Source: an uncultured Actinomyces sp.
GTDB taxonomy: Bacteria; Actinomycetota; Actinomycetes; Actinomycetales; Actinomycetaceae
Assembly (NCBI GenBank): GCA_916719935.1
Contig: CAKAPY010000033.1
Location: 1 to 10,235 of the forward strand
Reading direction: 5' to 3'
DNA length: 10,235 nucleotides
In this document: one piece after another, positions 5,237 through 10,235 of the stretch
Layout: each line of letters begins with the position of its first letter
Position numbering within the stretch: the stretch's first letter is position 1
The notes under the pieces: generated by a model
What the model saw: only the letters and a program-made list of their open reading frames with translations
Database searches by the model: none
What the model was told of the DNA's origin: nothing
Made by a program: the position numbers and the translations under genes

Positions 5237-7735
5237 GTGGGACAACTCGATGTGATCGCGTTACGCGGTATTACAGCTGAGGCTGTCCACGGAGTTCTCG
5301 AAAAGGAGTGGGACGCTCCTCAAACCTTCACTGTTGACCTGCTTTTGTGGGTTGATACCGATCGCGCTGCACTCAGTGATGACATTGCCGATACGGTTTC
5401 TTACGCCGAAATTGCAGAGAAAGCTCACGCGATCCTTGCGGGCCCCTCGGTTCGTCTGATTGAAACACTTGGCCACAAGATTGCTGATGCGGCTCTTGAA
5501 GATTCGCGTGTTCGTGGCGTTGAGGTTATTGTCCACAAGCCTGAAGCGCCAATTGACGTTCCCTTTACCGATGTTTCGGTGACGATCCGCAAGGGCGATA
5601 TCCCGCTTCCTTTCGTCGCGGCATCGAATGTTGTTCCCCCCAGTGCTCCCGATGCTGATGGGGATCTGCCCGCTGCTCCCTCCGCGCCCAGTGCACCATC
5701 AGATGCCGTAGCTTCCCAGGAAGAGGAATCCCAGGCTCCCGATTTGGATATGCCTGTTCAGCTGCACTCTCCCGCGGCACCGCAGCAGCCTGCCACGGCC
5801 TCGGAGCTAGTGGCGGACACGGCTCAAGAGGAAAACGAAGCGGCACAGCGCGAAGAGTCTGCCCAGGACGAACTTGATACACCCTCGGTTCCACGCGCTG
5901 TAGTGCTCGCACTTGGTGGAAATCTGGGCAATGTTCCCGTCACCCTCAAGCGAGCGATTGACGAAATGTCCGGCTGGGATGGCCTGGAAATTACGCAAGT
6001 TTCACCTCTGGTTCGTACTCGCGCTGTATTGCGTCCCGGTCAAAAGCCTCAGCCTGATTATTGGAATGCCGTCGCTATGGGAACACTGTCCATGGCACCC
6101 CTTCAGCTCTTGGAGCGAATCCACGAGCTTGAAGCACGCTTGGGTCGTGTGCGTCATGAAGTCTGGGGCTCGCGCACCATTGATATCGACATCATTCAAG
6201 TTGACGGCGTGAGCTCGGATGACCCACGTCTGACACTGCCGCATCCGCGTGCACACCAGCGTGCTTTCGTGCTCTCTCCGTGGGTGATGGCCCAGCCCAA
6301 GGCTGAGCTTTCTGGCTTCGGCGCGGCAGCGGAGCTTATCGCACAGGCTCCGGATCGCGGTGGAATTCTTGACGCAGTGGGCGACTGGCTTGAAGATCCC
6401 GAAACGGTGATCGCTGATTCGGACGAACTTCTTCACCGGATGCGTCTTCCGCGCATCGATCATGCTCAGCAGCTGCGTCCTTTGAAGCTTGAGACGAATT
6501 CCCAGTCCTCGCGTCCGAGTCGCCTGGACATGCTTCCCGAAGCATCGCGTTCTGGCCTTGCTCCCACTGATGAAGGTACCGATGTGACCTGGCATCGCTT
6601 GTGGGATCGCTGGGGTGCCCCGGTTGAATCCGTTGAATCGCGCCATGTCGAGCTTTCGAAGCCTTCTGCCTCAGCAGTTTCCGCGGCTCAGCCCACGCCT
6701 GCGCCCAAAGAAACGTCCGTCTCCTCTTCGGTGGATACTTCCGGTGAGGTACCCGCCCAGCTCGCGAGCCGCCAGGTTCCCGCACCTTCTCCCGTGAGTG
6801 CACCGCCGCTTCGTCGACTGCACCTGTCGGCTACCCCGTCTCCGGCAGATACGACTGCGGCTTCCGCCAACCTTGCTTCGGACATGGTCTCTTTGGAGCC
6901 TCGTCGTCCTGTCCCTTCTGCTGAGCCCGAGCCCCCCGTCGTCGAGCGCCACTCACTCCTCGAACGCCTGCAGGGCAGCACGCTTCCTCACCCCATTCCC
7001 GAGGCCGCACCGCAGTCTTCCGATACCCAGCGCGCGCAAGAGTCAGCGCAGAATTCTCCCTCAACTTCACCGATTACAGCTGAGGTTCCCGTTGGGCGTC
7101 GGACTCGTCGCCCGCGTTGGCGTCCGGTAACCGAAGAAGGAACGGGTATCTCGACGGCTAATTCACCGCGTCCATTCCGTGCACGTACTGATCGCCTTGC
7201 TGCACAATCTCATCGTGCAAAGCTCTCGCATCGCGCACCTGCTCCTCAAGAGCAACAGAAGCCCGGAACGGAAGCTACCCAGCCAAGGCGTAGCTCGCTC
7301 TTTGCTCGCCGTCCCGAGCCGGCCTCGTCAGCGGGAAGTCAGGCTTCGGCTCCCACGCAGGGACCTGCGCGTACAGAGAATGCTGCACCTGCACAAAACG
7401 CTTCGGGGGCGAAGCCTTCGGCTGGCTCTGCCCAGCGGAAGTCCGCTTCACAGGCTCGCGCCTCGCGCGCGCTGCCGGGCTGGAACTTCTCTGAGGACGT
7501 CCGTGTTGTGGATGATTCCAGTGCGCTGAGTCCGCGTGAGGACGTGGGTCGTCCTTCGCCGAGCTTGCCGCCTCGCTACAGCCATGTTCTTGATCCCAAG
7601 CTCGATGACTCCATTGATCAGGGGCCAATGACTCCTGGCTCGCGGACCCCCTCCTCTGTCAACCGCGACGTGACAATCCGTCCAAGCATTACCGGTCAGA
7701 TTCCAGTCTTCCGTCGTCGTCCTGAGGATTCATGA
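5237..7735 (+). CDS. folBK: FolB-FolK fusion: dihydroneopterin aldolase / HPPK with long disordered tail
   Basis: The protein has 832 residues. Residues 1-120 are FolB, which cleaves dihydroneopterin to 6-hydroxymethyl-dihydropterin and glycolaldehyde. Visible here are HGVLEKEW with Glu22, SY at 55-56, LIE at 74-76 and HKPEAPI with Lys101, matching the catalytic Glu and Lys of the family. Residues 131-218 are a Pro/Ala/Glu/Gln-rich linker. Residues 219-380 are FolK, which pyrophosphorylates the product using ATP: ALGGNLGN (225-232), WGSRTIDIDII (310-320) with Asp316 and Asp318 for magnesium, and LPHPRAHQRAFVLSP (334-348). Residues 381-832 have no recognised fold and are rich in Ser, Pro, Ala, Arg and Glu. 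No cysteine occurs anywhere. The start follows the Shine-Dalgarno over the folP stop, seven bases after folP; the stop overlaps the DUF3180 gene as ATGA. FolB-FolK fusions are known; the tail is the unusual part. Enzyme calls are firm, the tail's role unknown. Confidence 0.92.
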   Translation: MGQLDVIALRGITAEAVHGVLEKEWDAPQTFTVDLLLWVDTDRAALSDDIADTVSYAEIAEKAHAILAGPSVRLIETLGHKIADAALEDSRVRGVEVIVHKPEAPIDVPFTDVSVTIRKGDIPLPFVAASNVVPPSAPDADGDLPAAPSAPSAPSDAVASQEEESQAPDLDMPVQLHSPAAPQQPATASELVADTAQEENEAAQREESAQDELDTPSVPRAVVLALGGNLGNVPVTLKRAIDEMSGWDGLEITQVSPLVRTRAVLRPGQKPQPDYWNAVAMGTLSMAPLQLLERIHELEARLGRVRHEVWGSRTIDIDIIQVDGVSSDDPRLTLPHPRAHQRAFVLSPWVMAQPKAELSGFGAAAELIAQAPDRGGILDAVGDWLEDPETVIADSDELLHRMRLPRIDHAQQLRPLKLETNSQSSRPSRLDMLPEASRSGLAPTDEGTDVTWHRLWDRWGAPVESVESRHVELSKPSASAVSAAQPTPAPKETSVSSSVDTSGEVPAQLASRQVPAPSPVSAPPLRRLHLSATPSPADTTAASANLASDMVSLEPRRPVPSAEPEPPVVERHSLLERLQGSTLPHPIPEAAPQSSDTQRAQESAQNSPSTSPITAEVPVGRRTRRPRWRPVTEEGTGISTANSPRPFRARTDRLAAQSHRAKLSHRAPAPQEQQKPGTEATQPRRSSLFARRPEPASSAGSQASAPTQGPARTENAAPAQNASGAKPSAGSAQRKSASQARASRALPGWNFSEDVRVVDDSSALSPREDVGRPSPSLPPRYSHVLDPKLDDSIDQGPMTPGSRTPSSVNRDVTIRPSITGQIPVFRRRPEDS
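5627..5890 (+). other. Low-complexity linker between FolB and FolK
   Basis: Residues 131-218 are dominated by Ala, Pro, Ser, Glu and Gln, with runs such as PSAPSAPSD. The segment is net acidic in its second half and should be unstructured. It connects two complete enzyme domains in one frame, so it is a natural tether and not a frameshift scar. Confidence 0.7.
6377..7732 (+). other. Disordered ~450-residue C-terminal tail of FolBK
   Basis: Residues 381-832 follow a complete FolK domain and stay open for about 1.36 kb to the ATGA junction. The composition is Ser/Pro/Ala/Arg/Glu-rich with no cysteine. Hydrophobic or aromatic islands break the disorder: TWHRLWDRWG (451-460), RRPRWRPVTEEG (624-635), LPGWNFSEDVRVVDD (746-760), SLPPRYSHVLDP (776-787) and ITGQIPVFRRRPED (818-831). 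Three degenerate copies of R-x-S-x-L followed by P-E occur at 426, 571 and 684. A basic stretch (about 619-700) is followed by a Ser/Ala-rich one. These patterns suggest a binding platform of short linear motifs, but no partner is evident. Confidence 0.7.
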
Positions 7736-8271
7736 AGCCGCTGAGTATTGTGCTGTTGATCGCCGAGGCAGCCGCTGCTTCGGCGCTTGCCGCAGCCGCA
7801 ACCGCCTTTGCGATTCGTCAGGGTGCGGGGCCGTGGATTATTCATCCCGCCCTGGCCCTGGTTTTTGTTGTTGTTGCTGGCGTACTTCTCTGGATGGGAA
7901 TCCAGGTTCGGCGTTTTCGAGCACATAAGGCTACGTGGGTTGATGCCGTATCAGCCTTCCGAATTGCAATGTTCGCTCGTGCCAGTGCGCTTGGTGGTGT
8001 GATCAGCGCTGGACTTTTAGCAGGTATGTCATTGGCCTTCCTCGCTCGCTGGGAAGCCCAGACCAGTGTTTACGCTGGAATTTGCGGACTGATGTGTGCA
8101 CTCGGTGCTGGTTTGTGGGGCATTGCCGGAGTGATCGTTGAACGCTGGTGCATCATCGACCCAAAGGATGATGACACTGAGGTGATGAAGTCGCGCGCTC
8201 GGCGTGACAAGGGCACTCTTGGGGCGCAACGGAATGCTCGTAAGAGCGATGTATCTGAGGGGAGAAGCTAG
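7732..8271 (+). CDS. DUF3180 family four-helix membrane protein
   Basis: Function is unknown. Proteins of this type (DUF3180) commonly follow folK in actinobacteria, so the position supports the family call. Four membrane helices are visible at about residues 4-27, 37-57, 85-105 and 113-136. The family-like features are AFRIAMFARASALGG (75-89), an Arg-bearing loop entering helix 3, and VERWCIIDP (136-144) just after helix 4. The C-terminal 35 residues are charged and basic and probably cytoplasmic. At 179 residues it is slightly longer than I expect for the family because of that tail. The ATG overlaps the folBK stop (ATGA), with GAGGA at 7724-7728 unusually close, three bases before the ATG, so it probably depends on coupling with folBK. 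The gene ends four bases before the next start. Confidence 0.8.
   Translation: MKPLSIVLLIAEAAAASALAAAATAFAIRQGAGPWIIHPALALVFVVVAGVLLWMGIQVRRFRAHKATWVDAVSAFRIAMFARASALGGVISAGLLAGMSLAFLARWEAQTSVYAGICGLMCALGAGLWGIAGVIVERWCIIDPKDDDTEVMKSRARRDKGTLGAQRNARKSDVSEGRS
8257..8267 (+). promoter_or_regulatory. Ribosome binding site for the 8276 gene
   Basis: GAGGGGAGAAG lies at the end of the DUF3180 gene, eight bases before ATG at 8276. It favours that ATG over an in-frame start at 8204, which would bury the site and extend 68 bases into the preceding gene. Confidence 0.65.
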
Positions 8272-8275
8272 TCTC

Positions 8276-9151
8276 ATGCCCAATAGACCACGGTCTTCTT
8301 CGGCCTCAACATCGCGTTCACGGGCTCCTCGCGCTGGACGTCCGGGTGCTCGTCCCGCAGTTCGTTCGGGTGGGACTCCTCCAAGAAAGCCGGCTGGGGG
8401 ACAGGTGCCCCCTTCCCTGTGGGTCAGGCGTATTGTCACCGGACTTGGATTGCTTGTGATCATCGCGCTTATTGTGTGGGGGATTGCAAAGGCCGTTTCA
8501 GCGGTCACCAAGTCTTCCGCGCCCGAGGCCACTCCAAGCGCCTCTGCAACTCCTTCGCCGACGCCCACCGCGACAGTGACACGCTCTGGAACCGCAGCGC
8601 TTCAAGATGGCGAACAGGCCACATCCGATGGAATTGTCGATGCGGAAGGGCGAGTTCGCATTCCCGCCTGCGCTTCAGCGGATCTGACTGTTCGACCGAC
8701 CATTTCTGGTGGTGAGGTTGGCCAAGCCCGGAACATCTCGGTCGCCATTGAAAACCGTGCGGGGGTCGCCTGTTCGTTTGAGTTCGGGCACATTGATTTT
8801 AAGATCTCTAGCGGCGACGAAACGGTATATGACGGTTCGAAGTGCCAGCGTGATCGCGAGAGTGCGACCTTGCTCTTGATCCCCGGGGATACCTGGAATG
8901 GCGGCCTGACGTGGGATGGTGGGCTCTACTCGGGGTGCGATGCGAAGGATCGGAATTCCGATGGTGCGACCGATCCTGCTCCAGCTGGGACCTATCGTTT
9001 ACAACTGCTGTTGAATGGCCAGACGGTCGGAGATGAACGGGTATTCACTCTGACTCAGCCGGTCCAGCCAACGACTGAAGCAACGCCGGAACCTTCGCAA
9101 TCCAGCACTTCTGAAGCGACTAGCGCACCGCAGGGTCAAGAAGGCCATTAG
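8276..9151 (+). CDS. Single-pass membrane-anchored protein with extracellular beta-type domain
   Basis: I do not recognise a named family. The 291 residues begin with a highly basic Ser/Pro/Arg-rich segment (1-52, including RR at 51-52), then one membrane helix (about 54-75). The basic side suggests N-terminus in, C-terminus out. A Ser/Thr/Pro stalk (80-103) leads to a domain of about residues 125-260 built from alternating beta-like stretches. It contains four cysteines (132, 166, 190, 221) that could form two disulfides. LLIPGDTWNGGLTWDGG (200-216) and PAPAGTYRLQLLLNG (234-248) resemble, in outline only, the W-D-G and P-x-G-x-Y-x-L pattern of BsuPI-like beta-sandwiches. D-x-N-x-D-G-x-x-D at 225-233 looks like a calcium loop. 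The last 30 residues are again Ser/Thr/Pro/Glu-rich. It is the last gene of the operon, four bases after DUF3180, and converges on disA. It may act at the envelope, but its role is unknown. Confidence 0.8.
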   Translation: MPNRPRSSSASTSRSRAPRAGRPGARPAVRSGGTPPRKPAGGQVPPSLWVRRIVTGLGLLVIIALIVWGIAKAVSAVTKSSAPEATPSASATPSPTPTATVTRSGTAALQDGEQATSDGIVDAEGRVRIPACASADLTVRPTISGGEVGQARNISVAIENRAGVACSFEFGHIDFKISSGDETVYDGSKCQRDRESATLLLIPGDTWNGGLTWDGGLYSGCDAKDRNSDGATDPAPAGTYRLQLLLNGQTVGDERVFTLTQPVQPTTEATPEPSQSSTSEATSAPQGQEGH

Positions 9152-9238
9152 AATTCTTCCCCACTGGGCTTAGAGGCAATGAGGGGTGTCCAAACGTAGT
9201 GCTAGCTGAGGTGAGCGTGTAGCCGTCTGACCAGCTGA
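9152..9238. other. Convergent intergenic gap
   Basis: These 87 bases separate the end of the forward operon from the end of disA on the other strand. A weak inverted repeat is present (AGCT then GGT at 9204-9212, pairing with ACCAGCT at 9230-9236, with a two-base bulge), but no T-run follows on either strand. No clear intrinsic terminator or small gene can be supported here. Confidence 0.4.
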
Positions 9239-10235
9239 CTACCAGCCGACAATTCCCGTGGCGGCCATTGAGAATTGGTTCTCAAGTGTTTCGCGGATGA
9301 GCTTTGCGCGGTAGGGGCCAATGCCTTCGATTTGCTGCAGATCCTCAACCGTTGCCTCACGCAGGTCCGCAAGGTTCTCCCAATGGCTGGTGATGTCTTT
9401 GATGACATTCCACGGAAGACGAGGAACCAAGGAAAGAGCTCGCACGCCACGCGGTTGGATGGTGCGATCCAGATCAGTGGGATCATAAACGCCCAAGCCC
9501 AGCACGTTCGCGATAGCCGAAAGATCAACCAGGCGATCGCTGGCAAGCTCCGAGAGGGCAGCTTCTGCGGTTGAGACCGCGGAGGCATCACGGGTGTAGT
9601 CACGAAGAACCAATGCGCGTTCGGACCCTGAACCGCGAACCAGATCATCGACCTGCAGAGCCAGAAGGCGTCCTTCTGAACCGAGTTCTTCAAGGTATTC
9701 GTTGATTTCAGAGGTGATGCGTCGGATCATCTCCATGCGCTGCATGACGGTTGCGACATCACGGACCGTTGCAGAATCACGCATTTCCAAGATCGTCAGC
9801 GTCTGAAGGACCTCATCCAGACGCTGGCTGTAGCGGTCCAGGGTGTCGACGGCCAGATTAGCGCGAGACAGCAGTGCTTCGGGTTCTTCAACGATGTGAT
9901 GGTACTTGCCGACGTAGATGGAGATAAGGCGCATTGACGCCGAAACTGAGAGCACCGGAAGGTGGGTTTGGTAGGCAGTGCGTTGTGCAGTGCGGTGACG
10001 CATACCCGATTCATCGGTAGGGATGCTCTGATCGGGGAAAAGTTGGACATTTGCCTTGCGGATTCGCCAATCGGTGGGGTCGATGATGACTGCGCCGTCC
10101 ATCTTGCACAATTCGCGCAGACGCGAGGCCGTAAATTCGATATCGAGATCGAAACCACCCGAGCACATTTCCTCAAGCTGAGGAGAGACACCAAGAACAA
10201 TCAAGCCGCCGGTATGGGAGCGCTGGATGCGTTCC
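9239..10235 (-). CDS. disA: DNA integrity scanning protein DisA (diadenylate cyclase), N-terminus outside window
   Basis: DisA condenses two ATP into cyclic di-AMP and slows on branched DNA, linking genome integrity to c-di-AMP signalling; it is a cytosolic octamer. The visible 331 residues begin inside the cyclase domain with ERIQRSHTGGLIVLG, matching the family's ERI-x-R-G-x-TGALIVLG block. They then show GGFDLDIEFTASRLRELCKMDGA (26-48) with the catalytic DGA at 46-48, and the ATP-binding RHRTA at 79-83. A helical linker spans about 120-270. A C-terminal helix-hairpin-helix DNA-binding region has DLQQIEGIGPYRAKLIRE (298-315). Compared with the family's 350-360 residues, only about 20-30 residues are missing. 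The TTG at 10204 is internal, not a start, since the reading frame continues into homologous sequence to the window edge. Residue 78 is Met in G-M-RHRT, where Thr is usual. Confidence 0.95.
   Translation of the reverse strand, partial: ERIQRSHTGGLIVLGVSPQLEEMCSGGFDLDIEFTASRLRELCKMDGAVIIDPTDWRIRKANVQLFPDQSIPTDESGMRHRTAQRTAYQTHLPVLSVSASMRLISIYVGKYHHIVEEPEALLSRANLAVDTLDRYSQRLDEVLQTLTILEMRDSATVRDVATVMQRMEMIRRITSEINEYLEELGSEGRLLALQVDDLVRGSGSERALVLRDYTRDASAVSTAEAALSELASDRLVDLSAIANVLGLGVYDPTDLDRTIQPRGVRALSLVPRLPWNVIKDITSHWENLADLREATVEDLQQIEGIGPYRAKLIRETLENQFSMAATGIVGW

Noticed and set aside
5627..5890. FolB-FolK junction as a frameshift or assembly artefact joining two genes
   Set aside because: The linker is in one frame, has low-complexity composition typical of interdomain tethers, and both domains are complete; FolB-FolK fusions are known.
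6798..7130. Alternative-frame and antisense open frames across the FolBK tail as overlapping genes
   Set aside because: They have biased composition expected from shadow frames of a high-GC repetitive coding region and no ribosome site or recognisable protein; the sense frame is continuous with FolK and ends in a coupled junction.
7861..7880. GTT run (GTTTTTGTTGTTGTTG) as a repeat element
   Set aside because: It encodes consecutive valines of membrane helix 2 in the DUF3180 protein and is explained by coding.
8204..8275. Longer version of the surface protein starting inside the DUF3180 gene
   Set aside because: It would overlap the preceding gene by 68 bases and bury a good ribosome site that serves ATG 8276.
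9204..9236. Inverted repeat AGCT-GGT / ACC-AGCT in the convergent gap as a bidirectional terminator
   Set aside because: The stem is short and bulged, the loop is long, and no T-run follows on either strand.
10202..10204. TTG as the disA start codon
   Set aside because: The frame continues to the window edge with residues matching the conserved DisA ERI...TGALIVLG block, so this codon is internal.

Overview
The window looks like a chromosomal housekeeping segment of an actinobacterium. The order tilS-hpt-ftsH-folE-folP-folB/folK-DUF3180 is the arrangement familiar from Mycobacterium, Streptomyces and Actinomyces relatives. The G+C content is moderate, judged by eye to be in the high fifties, and start codons are often GTG. 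Together with the fused FolB-FolK this fits Actinomycetaceae (Actinomyces/Schaalia-like) better than high-GC streptomycetes. The genus cannot be fixed from the sequence alone. I saw no mobile elements, CRISPR arrays, tRNA or rRNA genes.

Layout: bases 1-54 hold at most the tail of an upstream gene. tilS (tRNA-Ile lysidine synthetase, 55-1101) is followed by a 66-base gap and then hpt (hypoxanthine phosphoribosyltransferase, 1168-1722). ftsH (membrane AAA+ metalloprotease, 1734-3803) follows after 11 bases. Next comes a tightly coupled folate block: folE (3800-4372), folP (4369-5229) and a folB-folK fusion (5237-7735). After it come a DUF3180 four-helix membrane protein (7732-8271) and an unrecognised single-pass, probably surface-exposed protein (8276-9151). 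On the opposite strand, converging on this operon, is disA (diadenylate cyclase, 9239 to the window edge), whose N-terminus lies outside.

From hpt to 9151 all junctions are either 4-base GTGA/ATGA overlaps or gaps of 4-11 bases, so a single transcript with translational coupling is likely. FolE, FolB, FolK and FolP supply successive steps from GTP to dihydropteroate. FolB catalyses the aldolase step and FolK the pyrophosphorylation, here on one chain. The dephosphorylation step between FolE and FolB has no gene in this window.

Most of the window is ordinary. The least explained parts are the roughly 450-residue low-complexity C-terminal tail on FolB-FolK, with three degenerate R-x-S-x-L...P-E repeats and no cysteine in the whole 832-residue protein; the membrane-anchored protein at 8276-9151 with four extracellular cysteines and a calcium-loop-like D-x-N-x-D-G-x-x-D; and departures from family consensus in FolP, DisA and the FtsH pore loop. 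I found no convincing new multi-gene system.
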